A DNA stretch of 64,000 bases. Origin: Cacajao melanocephalus. Its lineage: Eukaryota; Chordata; Mammalia; Primates; Pitheciidae. Location: contig CAUYLG010071306.1 of assembly GCA_963573385.1 (NCBI GenBank), positions 62,001-126,000 on the forward strand, given 5' to 3'. Made by a program: the position numbers and the translations under genes. Positions 23,450-37,205 of the stretch are shown in pieces (position 1 is the stretch's first letter; each line of letters starts with the position of its first letter). Under the pieces are notes generated by a model that was not told the DNA's origin, did no database searches, and was given only the letters and a program-made list of their open reading frames with translations.

Positions 23450-26330
23450 CAAAAATATAGAGTAATATATGTAGTCAACTGGAAATAAGGCAAGAAGGAA
23501 AGAAAGAAGATCATAAAGCAAAAGGAACAGGCAGAAAAATAGTAAGATGGGTAGATTTAAACCCAGATACATCAATAATTTTATTAAATGTATACAGATG
23601 AAATACTTCCATGTTGACTGGCTGGATAAAATGCAAAATACAAATATGCTACTTTATAAGAGATGAACTAAAAATATAAGGATACAGAAAGAATGGACAC
23701 AAAAAGAAAATTCTAAATTTGTATGGCATGCATTACATTTGTATGGAAAGTATTGTCTCTGTGTTGCCATCTTTCAGTATTTCTGGGTGTGTCTCTGCTT
23801 CTATTTCTCTCTCTCTCTCTCTGTCTGCCTATCATCTATCTACTAAGGAGAAATCCTCAAATATAGTAGGAAATTTTAACAAACTTCTCTCAGTAACTGA
23901 AAAAGTAGAAAGGCAAACATCAATAAGGATATAGAAGATTTAGACAATATGTCTATTATGATGCAATACTCATATATGGAATCCTATACTTACAAATGAC
24001 TGAATGTACATTTTATTCATGTGCACATGGGTCACTTCCAGGGCTATAAATCAAGTCTTAACAAATTGTAAAAGGATTTAAAATGTTTAAATTCCACAGT
24101 AGAATTAAACTAGAAGTTAATAAAAAGAAATAACTGGAAAAACATTCATATGTTAAACATTTCTAAATTATGGGCCAAAAAAAATCACAGTGTAAATTAG
24201 AAAATATTTTAAAATGAATGATAATAAAAATGACATATCAGTACTTGTGGAATACAGGTAAAGCCATGTGTAGAGAAAATGTATAGTCTTAAATGCCTGT
24301 ATTGGAATAAAAAATGGCTAAATATAAATTATCTAAGAGTATTCTCTCAAAATCTCAGAAAAAGAATAGCAAGCTAAACTAAAATTTATAGAGGGGAGAA
24401 AATAAAGGCATATTTAGAAATAAATAGGAAATTAATAACTAGAGTAGATCACAAAGCCAATTTCTTTCTAGGAGACTAATAAAGCTTATAAGTTCTGAGA
24501 AGTTTTCCAAACATCAAAAGGCAAGATAATATCAGGAGTTAAAAATGGTGCATTGTCATACAACTTAAATGCAATACATTTGAAAGTTGTGATGTAATAT
24601 ACAAATCTGTTGAAAAACACAAGCTAGCTACTGAAATTGACACTAGAAGAAATAGAAAGTTCTACATAATCCTTTACAAAACATTGAAAAATTATGGAAG
24701 ACCCAGATAAATGGAAGAATATATTGTGTTCATGGATTGGGAGATTCATTATTACGAAGACACCAGTTTCTCAGAATTTATCTATAGATTCAAGACTACA
24801 TCTATCAAAACCCAGCATTTTTTTCTTTTTAATGTGTGCTTGTATATAAATTAAAAAACCGAAATCTAAAATTCTTTTGGCAATACAAAGGACCAAGAGC
24901 AGCAAAGACAATCTTGAGTACAGTTGGATGATTTTATCTTATGTAAAGATTTATAATAAACCTATAGTAATAAAAACAGTATGGTATTGGTATCCAGATA
25001 TATAATATTTTAATGGATTAGAGTCCAGGATCAGATTCATGAATAAATGTAGACTCACTCAAAATTTACACTTTAGATGTGTGGAGAAAGAACAGTTTTA
25101 TATTTAATAAATGATGCTTTGTTGATTGTATGTCCATATGAAAAAGAGAAGCCTAACTTCTACCTCATACCAATACAAAAATCAATACAGGTGGATAGTA
25201 GACATACATGGTAAAGTGATAGAATTCCTAGAAGGTAATTTAGGAGAAAAACTTTATGACCTGAGAGTAGGCAAAGATTTTTAACAAGGCATGAAAAACA
25301 TGGACTATAAAGGAAGAGATTGTTAAATTTGTCTATATCAATAGTAAGAATTTCATTTTATAAAAATTCCATGTTTAGAGACAGAAACACAAGTTGCAAT
25401 TTCAGAGGAGATATTTGGAACATAGAGAACTGAAAAAGGGCTTGTGTAATAAATTCCTGTCAATAAGGAAAAGAGAACCCACTGGAAAAAGAAATGGGAG
25501 AACTGTAGCTCTTCGCAAAAGATGATTAAATGAAAGATAAAGATGTCGAAAGGTGCTGAATCTCATTAGTAATTAGGAAAATGCAATTTAAAATCACAAT
25601 ATTTAAAATATTATGAATATTTAAAAATCACAACCATGAGGAAGGCTAAATGTGGAGTTTGATACTAACAAGAGTTGGTGAGGACATAGATTCAGCAGTT
25701 AGAACTCTTACAGTTGCTGGTAAGAGTGGAAGTTAGTCGTTAGTCAACCACTCTGGAAATTGACAATATCTACTGTATATGCTTACCCTCTGACCTACCT
25801 AGCAATTTTATTCATAGGAATATATCCAACACAAATGCATTCATATGTTCCTAACAAGATATATAAAATAAATGTTTATAGCAACACTTTTTTTTTTGTA
25901 GTGGAAACCGGAAAGGACCCAAATGTTCATCAATGGTGGGATAAATCTATTGTGATATATTCATTTAATGAAATTCTATACAGTAATGAAAATGAATATA
26001 ATACTGCTACATGCAACATGGATTAAGCACACAAACTTAAAGTTTTGCAAAAAAAAAAAAGCTAGACTTAAAGAATAGGTACTGTTCAAAACAGCTGAAA
26101 TGAATCTATGATATTAGATGTCAGAATATTTGTTCTCTTGGAAAAAGAGAGAAAGATACAGAGGTTTCAATGGGACGAGACTAGGATTTATGGGGGGCAG
26201 GTATTATTCTACTTCTTGACCTGGGTGCACTATATGGCTGTGTCCAATTTCTGATAATCAAAATATACACTCGATTTGTGCATTCTTCTCAGAGTATTTT
26301 ATTCTTTAAAATGTTGATATCAAAGGAGAG
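23450..26330 (+). mobile_element. Long ancient L1 (L1M/HAL1-like), sense
   Basis: Diverged ORF2-to-3'UTR landmarks occur in order: 'atactaaaaatataaggata'-like text near 23670, 'aaagccaatttctttctagg' near 24452, 'tcttttggcaatacaaagga' near 24875, 'aaacagtatggtattggtat' near 24976, 'ttcctagaaggtaatttagg' near 25222, 'aaccactctggaaattgaca' near 25745 and 'tacatgcaacatggattaag' near 26008. There are many stops. A CT repeat lies at 23805-23822 and an A-run near 26050. Confidence 0.8.
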
Positions 26331-26622
26331 AAAACAGAGATGACACTAGGCTACAGAGTGGGCGTTTGAACTCTTTTTTGTTCTTGTTCTTCTCACTAAA
26401 CAATCCTTGCTCAGTTTGTTCCAGTTGTCAGATGTGGATTTGGGTTCTTGGGAAAATGTTATGCATTGGCAATGGTGGAGGAGGGTGTCTTCTTGGGCCT
26501 GATGGATCCATGGCTCCTGGTGGGAGTTCTGCTGACAGACTAGGGGTCAGGAATGCCTGCAGAAAGGAGAAAAGCCTAACTTGGGGGCTGATCTTTGAGA
26601 AGCTGCACTGGGTTCTGGTAGT
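26331..26622. other. Unclassified intergenic sequence
   Basis: No feature is recognised between the L1 and the MLT1 LTR. Confidence 0.4.
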
Positions 26623-26968
26623 TGCTGCAGTTTGAATATTTGGTCCTTTTTAAACTCATGTTGAAATTTAACTGCCATTGTAACAATATTAAGAAGTGAG
26701 GCCATTAAGAGGTGTTTAGGCCATGAGAGCTGCAACCTCATGGGTGGGATTGCTGCTATTATAAAAGGGCAAGTTCAGCCCTTTCTAATTCTCTCTTGCC
26801 TTCTCATCTTCTGCCATGTGATGACACGGCAAGAAGGCCCTCACCAGATGCTACTGCCTAGATGTTGTACTTTCCAGCCTCCAGAATTGTGAGCCAATAC
26901 ATTTCTGTTCATTATAAATTACCCAGTCTCAGGTATTCTGTGATAGTAGCACAAAAAAGGTGAAAACA
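26623..26968 (+). mobile_element. MLT1-type LTR (ERVL-MaLR)
   Basis: It starts 'tgctgcagtttgaatatttg' and keeps 'gaagtgaggccattaagagg', 'cttctgccatgtgatgacac', 'aagaaggccctcaccagatg', 'ccagcctccagaattgtgag' and 'ataaattacccagtctcagg' in order. It ends 'gtgaaaaca'. It is a solo LTR. Confidence 0.85.
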
Positions 26969-28255
26969 GTAGGGTTGACTAAAGATATGACAGAGAGCTC
27001 TGGGATGTAGTGGTAGGTGCAGCAATCATTGCACTTTTTATAATTCTCTTGCTCAGAAGTTTTAAAATCAGTTAAACATAGGATGTTATTTAAGAAGAGG
27101 AAAACAGCTTGCCTATAGAACTTGCTGAACAAATCAAATGAAGATGTAAAATTCTTGACAAGCTTAGCTTTATTTAAAAAAGAAAAGGACCAGACTCATC
27201 GTTAACTGATGCCAGCCTCAAGAGAGAGCCATCAAAAGCTCCAAGTCTGGAGGAAGATTATGGAAACCTGGATACAATCAACTTTCTACTTAAGTGTGAA
27301 ATAACTTGCCTTGAAAAATAACTGAAAAAAGAGAAATCCAAATGCATAGAAAAAGATGAGTTGATGGATGACATTATAAGCACGAAAAGGACGTAAAAGT
27401 CCATGAGCGCTTTTTCCAAATAACACATTCACTAGCGAGCATTCGCCTCTGGTTCCTTATCAGTGAATGAGCTGGTCTTCTGAAAGGAAGGCTTCTTTCT
27501 CCTCCATTCAGGCTCTCTCCTTTGCTTCCAGGATATGTTTACCTAACTCCCACTCCACCGTGAGGTCTAGTAGGGACAGCGGATCCAAGGAAACTGTTCA
27601 TGGGGAGGGGACTGTTTGGAATCTCCTCCTCCCAGAATAAACATGGATCCTGCTTTTCCCACACTCCAAGGTTACCTTCCCCAAGTTTCATGGTGCACCT
27701 TCCCCAGCTAGGGCAATGAGACGTGACCCTCCAGAAGAGTTGTTTTCCCCATGTTCTTCCCCATTGCCTAGATTTCTTTCTACCAACATAATGTCAATTT
27801 GGAAATGAATTACCAGCACCACTAATCTAATCTTCAAATGAACCAATTACGGAACACCAGAACCCCAGCAAGAAACCCAAGACATTTTTTTCCCTTGTTT
27901 CAAAGGGAATTTTGAATGGCTCCCTTTCATTATTGGTTTAAGCAACTGTTGTTGCCCAAGTGATTCTTTCTTTTGTCTAAATCAGAAACCCCAGAATTTT
28001 CAAGGTAGATATGTTTTGTAAATACGTTTTACATGTGAATCTGATGAGTAGGTTTTTGTATACTCTCTATTGTATGAACATTTTTCTTTCGATGTATTCG
28101 GTTCTTTATAACATAAACATTAAATGAAGCATAAAATGAATAATTCAATAGGTATTTTAAACTGCAAAGGCTATTTTTGTCTGTCAAGAGCTATGTTTAA
28201 CAGAGTTCTAATAGGAATATGAAAGAAATTATTACTTTAAAAAATATCTTGGAGG
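26969..28255. other. Unclassified intergenic sequence
   Basis: No repeat or gene is recognised. The part 27380-27780 is more GC-rich than its surroundings. Confidence 0.4.
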
Positions 28256-28306
28256 TATATATATACACATACAACACATATATATGTATAGATAGATAGA
28301 GAAAGG
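28256..28306. repeat. TA/CA/GATA microsatellite cluster
   Basis: Short runs of TA, CA-like and (GATA) units follow one another over about 50 bases. Confidence 0.8.
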
Positions 28307-31300
28307 GAGAGAGGCTAAGTGTGAAAGCTAAAGAGGGTTAGGGACCTTGGTCTACATATCTCATGAAGGCTTCCTTAGAGACAAAAGAGTTTTCTGGTCA
28401 CGTGAGTGATATGCTGGAATCATCTTATACTAGATAATAAATGCTGATTGTCAAATGTTCAAGAATACAGTAAACTGGTTGCTATTACACAGCTTTTGTT
28501 AAATAATAAATTATAGAAACTTATAATTAAATCATATTTAGAAAAAAGGTGATACATTTTCAAAACTTATTTCTTCCTTGTTATCTTCTTACATCTTGCG
28601 ACTATTTATGCCCCTGAGGTTATTTATTAATATTATATCTATGTGGTAGAAATGCTCTATAATCGTGTGCTGCCGCAAAGCTTTTCAGTCCTGCTTCCAG
28701 TGACGTCACGTTGATGGTCTGAAACTGAGCATGGTGAGAATATTTACATCATAGAAATTAGAAGACATTATAAATTGGGGATGGGATTTATTGTTTTGCT
28801 GATTGTCCAGACTGAAGAATATATTGAAGAAAATGTTAATAATGCAAATTAAACAATAATTTGTTACTTATGTAGCCATTACATTGTACAAAACACAAAA
28901 AATTGAGAAAATACAGTGTTCAAAACTACTGTCTGATTTAACAAGGAAATTGCTCAACAATGTTCTGACATATGTCTTTATTGTTTCGTTTTTGTCTTCC
29001 TCATTAAAATAAGCAAAAATATCAACCAACATTCATGTTAGAGATACACCTGTTTATTAATTTGCAAGCATCAGTTGGCCACAGTTATGAGTCAGGCAAA
29101 AAGCAAGAACATATTCTGGGAAAATTCATTGGCTATATGAAATTTATAGTATTTGTTAATTGTGAGCTAATATCATTTATATGAATAACATTCATGACAA
29201 AGTTATGTATGTATGAATATATTTGCATGTATTATCCACCCACAGAACTGTTTGTTAAAAGTTTACCAGCCCACCACTTGTTATACATGGTTTCTGATTA
29301 TTTATACAACATAATCAGAACTGCATTCTATTCTCTACTTTCTAACACTGTTTCCTAAAAGCATAACTTTTGTGTCTTGAAGTGCGTTGTTGTAAACATA
29401 GAATATATTTCCTGCATAGCATAGACTTCTTGGAAATTCACAGGAAACATGAAAAACTCTGAGAAGTCCTCCAGTAAGGAAGCCAGTTTAACATCATATT
29501 AGGATAGTGTTTACAAAACTTTTTTTTAACCAATCTTTTTTCTTTCTCTGTGAATATTGATTTCACAGTTTAGAAAACGCTGCTTTAGAGATTGATTAAC
29601 CAGTCTCTTTTGAATGTTAGATCTTTTATGACAAGGTCCATAGCTTCAAATGTAGTCCACTCTTCACCTTGATCTTATGATTAATCAGTCCATGGTTAAA
29701 AGGCATCTTTTTGAATAAGTGCTCAACATGTTATTTTCTTACCTGAAAGCAAATATATAATGATGGGGTACAAATAAATCAATTCAATGACTAAATTCAT
29801 TGGAATGGCTCACATCGTCTTTGGGATTTCTGCTGATAACACCTGTACTTGACTTGTTTAGTGGTTTCAGTGCTTTGGACTCTGAATCATCCTAGTATAA
29901 ATCAGTTTTCTCCCAAGAGCTATTAGGAATGGAATGAGGAATGGAAACCTCTCTATGAAGGAATAATACTCACACTCATTGCTTAGTTTCCAGAAACATC
30001 ACCTGTGTGACTTTCATCATTGTGAAGGCATTTAATAATTTCTCAAAGGACACATGGGGAAATAATGGGAGAGTTATGTTCACTGATTGTTTTTGCAACA
30101 TAACTGGAATTGTCTTTCAATTTCTACCTTTTGCAATAAATATTCAGCAAATACTGTCATGTCTTAAGGATCTTGTTCTTAACACATATTGCCATCATGT
30201 TAACAACTAAGCTCTAATAGTATATGTAAAACCTTGAGATGGAAAAGGATCTTAACATTTGATCCCATCCTAAGCCAAACAATATCCTCAACTCTGGATG
30301 CGTGGAATGATCCATGTGACAGAGAATTACCTAGGGACTGAGGAAGCCAGTCTATTTTATACCATATCTAACTGTTAGAAAGTTTTCACTTACATTGGCT
30401 CATACTCCATCTCTTTATAACTTCCACCCACTGGTCATAGGACTCCCATCCAAGGCTGCATCAAAAGAAATTTTATTCCTCCTCTTGTTGACTCCTACAT
30501 GGGAATTCTGTAGCATTTGAAAGGGCCACTATTCAATTCTCCTCACTTCTTTTTCCTTTCAGCCCAATGTCATCAGTTGTCTTTGTATTTCCTCATATGA
30601 CTTCTTGCCAAACTATAGATCTCATCAGCATGCATTTCAGTTTGTGATCATCACTCTTTAGTCCTTGGGACTGAATTGGTGAATTATAGAAGATCACTTG
30701 CTTCCTTATTTGAGACACTGAAATACTTGTGCTAATTTTATGTTAAAATTATATTGAACCATTGGGCTTACAACTGAGCTTTAGCTTTGTATAGTATTTA
30801 GCTTTGTATTGTGGCTGTTGATTGAGACACATCTTCCTCATCCTATCCTTCTATGGTCTTACTAATTTCTGTCTGAAAATATTTGGTCCATCACTCATGT
30901 CCATTGCTCAGCTTTGAGAAATTCCAAGTTACTATTTATTTTTTCAGTTTCGTTTCATGTATGGATTGGATCAGACTGACATTAATGCCTTCCCACAAGT
31001 CATTAGTCAAAGTGTTGAACCTGAAAAGCTGTAACAGCATTGTTTTTTTATCATTTATTAAAGTTTATGATCACAGAGATTTTGCAGTCATTGGTGTTTG
31101 TTCTATTTTTATAAGATTATATTGGAATTGTGTTAATAATTGTAGTGGTTTATGTATTTTGGATACTTAATAACTATTCAATGTAATACCTCAACATTCT
31201 AATTACCCATTAGGTGTTATAGTTTAAATATTGGACCTCTAAAAACTAAATAAAAATGAGTAAGTCTAATATTAATTAACAAGGATTTCAAGAAGCATAA

Positions 31301-31699
31301 TAGTTTAGAATTCAAATTTTTCAAATAAAGAAGAATACTGAATGATATTAACAGTATTCTTACCTGGCTCTTTATCTTTTTTTTGGTGAAAATCTGAGTT
31401 TGTAAACAACCTTGGTAGCTCTCATGATAAAAAAAATTACAATTCCTTGAGTTTATCCAATGATTTAGGTGGAGAGGACTTGACAAGAGACTTAATGACA
31501 ATTATGCTAAATAGTTGGGATAGAAGGAATGGTGAAAAATACAGAATACGATTTTTCATAGTTTTCACTTTTCAAAATAGAATGAAAATTCCTAGCACAT
31601 AAAGTGCAAGAAGCAGGTTGATGAAGACTCTTTAATATGTTTTGGCTTACCCTTTGAAACATAGGATCTGTTCAAATTTTAGAATGGAGACTAAGTTTT
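28307..31699. other. AT-rich unique sequence
   Basis: This is 3.4 kb with no confident repeat or exon. It contains a perfect TGACGTCA palindrome (28701-28708) in a small CpG-containing patch (28660-28725), and a perfect 10-base inverted repeat at 29292-29301 and 29311-29320. Confidence 0.4.
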
Positions 31700-32247
31700 T
31701 ATATAGTAGTGATAAGTGAATCAGATTACATTGCTTCCCTACTTAACTCCTCCATTGACTGCTTATTTTAATAAGCAAGAAATATATGCTCCTTATCCTG
31801 ACTTTCAAGAGTTAACAGGATCTGCCCTTTCTTTCCTTTCCAGCTTCATTTTTGTTCCTCTACCTCAAACAAGGTGAGTCCATCTTGCTTGAAGACTTTG
31901 CACTAGCTGTCAGCAAAGATCTGTCTGTAAACTCTAAGGTCTAGAGCTTTGAATGATCCTTTCTTCTTACAGTCAGGTGTCAGCTCGAAAATCACCTTTT
32001 CGGAGAAATCTGTCCCGACCACTCTATCAAAATAATCCCTCTTTCCTCTTCACTTGTTCTTTTTTATGCTAACATTTTTTTTCATGGCTCTTTTCACTAC
32101 TGGAAACCGTTTTATTTATTTACATGATTATTGTTTGGCTGCCAACCATATAAGCTCCATGAGGGCAAGTACTTTGTCTTATTTATTAGTCTTTATGCCT
32201 AGAAAAGTGCCTGGCTTATAGTAGGCACACAACAAATATTTCTTAAA
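31700..32247 (+). mobile_element. L2 3' region, sense
   Basis: Clear L2 order: 'gactttgcactagctgtcag', 'aaatcaccttttcggagaaa', 'ctgtcccgaccactctatca', 'ataagctccatgagggcaag', 'aaagtgcctggcttatagta', and a terminal 'caaatatttcttaaatga'. Confidence 0.9.
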
Positions 32248-32262
32248 TGAATGAATTATTTA

Positions 32263-32560
<298 letters not shown>

Positions 32561-32829
32561 TGAATGAATTATTTCATGCTTATATTGTTATGGAATCAAT
32601 GACCATTCCTTGCTATTATCCTGATTCATTTTTATCAGAAGCCTAGTTAGGGCAACAATAAATAGAAGAAAAACAGATCTTCAGTAACATTCCTTTACTG
32701 CTGAAAATCTTCTTCCTAAATTACTGCAGGACAAAGCTAGAGAAACCGAAAGGCAAAAGAAGGCAGACACTGAGGGGCTGCCTTTGATTGCTTATATTGC
32801 ACCATTATTTCTTGTTGCTTCTTGATTGA

Positions 32830-33918
32830 TCCTACAGACAAAAAGATGCTATGGGGTAAAGGCTCAGACTGCAGAAACAAGAAGAAAAAGAACTGGAGTC
32901 AAAAATAATATTCTCACAGAGGCTTTGCATGTGGACATAATCAGTAATGTTATAGAAACAAATTGTGTGCTATGTCGGATTAGTATGAATAGAAGGAAGC
33001 CTGGCACTATTCTTCAAGACAATGGAATAATGACCCCAAAGGCATTTTGAAAAGAGCTGGGGACTTAAGGGCAGGATGATTTAAAGGGAGGGGCTTAAAG
33101 TGCTTGTAGAAACTTAAGGCTCACTACTCAGGCCTGCGTTGGGTCTCTGCTCCCCAAATTCCAGCATAGGGCTCCCAAGCTGCCCCAGCTGTGGCTCAAG
33201 TGGGTCCAACTGTGGCTTGGACCATCACTCTAAAAGGCACAGGCAGTGAGCATTGGAGGCACCCATGTGGTGCTGATTCTGTAGGCATACAGAGGTCAAA
33301 AGCTGTGGAGGCATGGGTTCCTTTACTTAGCTTTCAAAGGATATCTCAGACAGCCTCACGGCCCAGGCATGGGTGAAGCTGCCACAGAGAGTCTTCACTA
33401 AGACAATACCTAGTAGAGCCATGAAAGCTGGCTGCTCCTTTTACTCTAGAACTGTAATGCCATTGGCATGTAGTGAGTGTCAGCCTGGGAGAGCAACAGG
33501 CATGTGATTTCAATGTGTTGGAGCCGAAATATGGCCTACACCCAGCAAAGCCATGGAAGTTAGGCTTCCTGGCTCTTGGGAGACCAAACCTCTGCCCCAG
33601 TGTGTCCAGAGGGTGAGACGGAGTCAAAGAACATTATTCTCAAGCCTCATGATTTAATGTTGCTTGCCCTGTTGGGTTTTGGGCTTACTTAGGAAGTTAC
33701 TTCTTTCTTCTTCCTCTTTTTAAAAATTTCTCTCTTTTGGAACAGGAATGCCTGTGCTGTGCTTGTCCCACTGCTGTAGTTTGACAGCACATAACTTTTT
33801 GATTTCACATGCTCACAACTGGAGGAAAATTTGATGCAGGAATGAGTTAAGACATTTGGGGCTATTGGGAAGAAATGACACTTGAGAAAGACATGACATT
33901 TTGAGGCCAGGAGCAGAA
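32830..33918 (+). mobile_element. MaLR internal region (MLT1/MST-int)
   Basis: The 3' part matches the internal part of MaLR elements: 'gggttttgggcttacttagg', 'tctttttaaaaatttctctc', 'ggaacaggaatgcctgtgct', 'tttgatttcacatgctcaca' and 'aatgagttaagacatttggg', directly before an LTR. The GC-rich stretch 33100-33650 has the matching composition and phrase order. It is non-coding. The 5' boundary is uncertain and no 5' LTR is seen. Confidence 0.65.
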
Positions 33919-34263
33919 TGCTGTGGTCTAAATGTGTCCCCCAAAATTCTATGTGCTGGGAACTTAATCCTCAATGAAACAGTGTTGGGAAATAAGGCCT
34001 TTTGGGAGGCATTTAAGTCATAAGGGCCTCATTTTCGTGAATGGATTCGTGCTGCTATAAATAGGGCTTGCAGGAGTGGGTTCACTGTCTCTTGCCCTTT
34101 CAACTTTTGCTATGTGAGGATGCAGTGACAAAGCCCTCACAGGATGCCAGCATCTTGATCTTGGACTTTCCAGCCTTCAGAACTGAGAGAAATAAATTTC
34201 TTTTCTTTATAATTTACCCAGTCTCAGCTTTTCTGTTAGAGCAGCGCGAAATGGACTAAAACA
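33919..34263 (+). mobile_element. MLT1-type 3' LTR (ERVL-MaLR)
   Basis: It starts 'tgctgtggtctaaatgtgtc', with 'gtgttgggaaataaggcctt', 'cttgatcttggactttccag', 'cagaactgagagaaataaat' and 'taatttacccagtctcagct'. It ends 'atggactaaaaca'. Confidence 0.85.
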
Positions 34264-34539
34264 CTCTGACTCTCAGAAGATGACTTTCTTGCCCATTTTC
34301 AGAGAAATTACAAGCCGTTAGACAGGAATTTCTTCAATATTCCACCTTGAAGCCTATAAATTAAACCCCACAATTTTCTTTTCTTCCTTCCTTTCTGATG
34401 AAAAATGTCTGCTACTTCTGTTTAAGGGTAATCCTGTCATCTGCATTCTGGATCACACGCCATTCAACTTTTAAAGAGACTTTGGTCCGTTGATTATTCC
34501 TCCTCTCTCCCGTATTTGCCACTACTTCATCACAATTTG

Positions 34540-35640
34540 GTAATTTTTTTCTCCAACATTTTAACCTACTCATGATATATTTATCTATCCTGTAAAGCAC
34601 ATTCCTTTAAGTCTTTCTTCCCTCCCCCTCTTTGTTCAGCTCTGTCTTGTTACATCCCACTTGTAGCTACACTTTCTAAAAGCATCATCTACACTTCAGT
34701 CTCTGGTTCATCCACTCACTTCTCAAACACTGAAATCCAGTTGCTGTCCCAGTGCTCTAATGCCCCTAATAGCCTCCTTGCTAAGTCTAATGATTCTTCT
34801 TAATCTTTATTTTTCTTGCTTTCTGGGTGGCATTATCTATATCTTTCCTTTGGAAATTTAGAAAAAATTAGCCTCTATAACTGCAGTCTTTTAAATTTTT
34901 CTCTTTTATGGCTATCCCAGGTTCTTTTTTCTTCTCTACCTAAAATGTTTCTGTATTGCAGGGAATCTGTTCTGGGCCATCATCTTTGCTTACTCCATGC
35001 ACTCTCTTCAGGTGATTGCATTTACTGCCTTAGCTCTACTTTCAACTATATATTGATGATTCCTAAATTCAAACCTGTATCTTCTACTGAGACTACTCCT
35101 GAGTATCAAATTTACCTATCTTTCTGCCTACCTGACATATCTTTTTGGCTATTAAAAAAAGAAATTGGTTGTCTTCTTCAGAAAGCCAGAATCTTTTTAT
35201 TTTCTCTATTTCAGTGAATGGAACAATTACCTATTGAGATAACTAAAACTCAAGTCAGGAAGTTCTCTTTAACTTCTTCCTGTCCCTGGCCTCAACATCT
35301 ACTAAATTTCCATGTTCTGTTGAGTCAAACTCCTCAGTTTCCTGGACATCTATCTACCATCTCTATTTCCATTCCCACCACTCTAAGTCAAGCCATTATC
35401 ATCTCTGGAATGGACTATTGAAACAGTTGTCTTGCTGGTTTCCCATCACTTGTCTAATGCCTTCTATTTTCCATGTTGACGTCATAGCAGTCTTTTTTCT
35501 TTAAAAACATTTTCAATGGTTTCCCCTTGGTTTCAACATGTTTAAAAAGCCCTGTGTGATTCATTTTCTGCATACTCTTGTCTTCTTTCATGAAATTCCA
35601 TCTTGAGATTTATATTCTAACCGGAAAGTTATTTTCAGCT
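34540..35640 (+). mobile_element. L2 ORF2-to-3' region, sense
   Basis: About 1.1 kb tracks the L2 consensus: 'tctgggccatcatctttgct', 'tcaactatatattgatgatt' (cf. TATATGCTGATGA), 'ctgcctacctgacatatctt', 'agccattatcatctctggaa', 'gactattgaaacagttgtct' and 'tgacgtcatagcagtc'. The 133-codon frame at 34816-35217 is a remnant of the L2 reverse-transcriptase tail, not a gene. Confidence 0.8.
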
Positions 35641-36179
35641 TTTTAAAGGTAACTGCGCTACCACTACCACCTCCAGCTTTACTAAGGCATCAGTATCTCT
35701 TGGGCTTAGTTTACAGTCAGCCAGCAAGAGCAACAGACTGGTTTATCATACTAAGAAGGAATTGTTTGGAAGGACACAGGGTAGTGCAAAGAAACAAAAT
35801 GCTAAGAACTCAGGAATTGGGAGAGAGAGAAATGAGGGCTGCTTCAGGAACTGAAAAGGTAGGACCCAATGTGTGTCTCTTCAAGGTTCTACCATTAGAA
35901 GAACTCCAGCCATTTTTGATCTTGGATTGTACTATTCAGGATTTATATTTCCTGGAGAAAATGCCTCTTGGTTGGCATAGCTTGGGTCACAGATCCACTC
36001 CATGAGCAGAGGGCTGCCCTCATCAGTTAATGGGAAGAGTTCCCCAACTGCCATGAAATAAGAGAATTTTCAAGGATAAACTAGGGCTAGGGCTGAAAGA
36101 GAAAAAGATGCTGGGCAGGCAAAAACAGCAGATGGCTGCCATAGAAGCAATTTCAGATCCCTCCAGTTTGAATTAGCGG
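35641..36179. other. Unclassified intergenic sequence
   Basis: No feature is recognised. A 101-codon open frame at 35700-36005 has no visible domain. Confidence 0.4.
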
Positions 36180-36335
36180 ACTTTCTGTGCACTCCTATAA
36201 TTGTCACCTGTTTTTTCCCTTTTTGTAGCACTCAGTGAAATTCTTACTTGTTTGTCCCCATTGGATGGTTAGCTTTGTTAGCACATGACTGGCACTTGGC
36301 AGGTAATCAAACATGTATTTCCTATGGGACAGGAA
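36180..36335 (+). mobile_element. L2 3' terminus
   Basis: 'ttctgtgcactcctataatt'-type text, then 'ttgtagcactcagtgaaatt', 'gttagctttgttagcacatg' and 'cttggcaggtaatcaaacat', follows the order of a diverged sense L2 3' end. Confidence 0.5.
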
Positions 36336-37081
36336 GACTATATAGACTTAAGTCCATTATGAAACATGCTCTGAAAAGTTTTTGGGGCTAGTGGCTTATG
36401 TGATGCAATTAAAAAAAAGAAATTGAAAGTTTTTATAAGATCCTCAATGCCAAATAAGTACAAATCCATATGAATATGATATTGTGCAGAATTTAAACTT
36501 TGTAAAGGTAGAGGAAATATTTTATATTTTTTCTGTTTTTATGTCTCATGTAATGCTTAGTATAGAATTTACACAAAGAAGTCTCTGAATAGGCATTTAT
36601 TACCTTAAGGGTTTTCATGAAAATTTCTTTGATATTTCAGTAGTAATATGTTAATCTTAAGAATATCCCAATGCTTTCTTTCTTTTTTTCTTTGTATGTA
36701 TGCACTGTTGCAGGTTTTAATACCACTAATGACTTTGAAATGGGACATTGACTCAGAATTAGTGACAATCAAGTGTTAATGGTCCTTGCCTTTGCGGCCT
36801 ATCAGCAACTCATCTCAGCTGATCATTAGTTCCCAGAAAATAAGCTGGATCAGGCTTTCCCAAGATGTGGCCATTTACAAAAGATTCCTGATTGTTATTG
36901 GAACCGCTCACTCATCTTTCCTTGTTTTTTTTTCTATTTTTCTGTCCACTTGGCTTATGCTTTTGATCAAAAGGAGTGATTTATGCCAAATACAGTGGGT
37001 AGGTGAGAGGCATTTTTTAAAAAAGGGAAAAGAAATAGAATAAAATATTCAACCTGAATTCACACACACCATAATAAAATC
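36336..37081. other. Unclassified intergenic sequence
   Basis: AT-rich; no repeat or exon is recognised. Confidence 0.4.
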
Positions 37082-37205
37082 ATGGAGCATAATTGCCAAA
37101 CACCACCATAGAGATTATCTCATTAAACCCCTTCACTTCTCATTTTATACATGAGGAAACTGAGGCCCGGGGAGGCTAAGTGACTTTCCCAAGGTTTGCA
37201 AAAGA
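37082..37205 (+). mobile_element. MIR-like fragment, sense
   Basis: 'cattttatacatgaggaaac' followed by 'tgaggcccggggaggctaag' and 'tgactttcccaagg' is the MIR-type core, preceded by a 'agagattatctcattaaacc' block. Confidence 0.7.

Noticed and set aside
34816..35217. 133-codon open frame
   Set aside because: It lies within a sense L2 and is a remnant of the L2 polyprotein region, with no intact domain.
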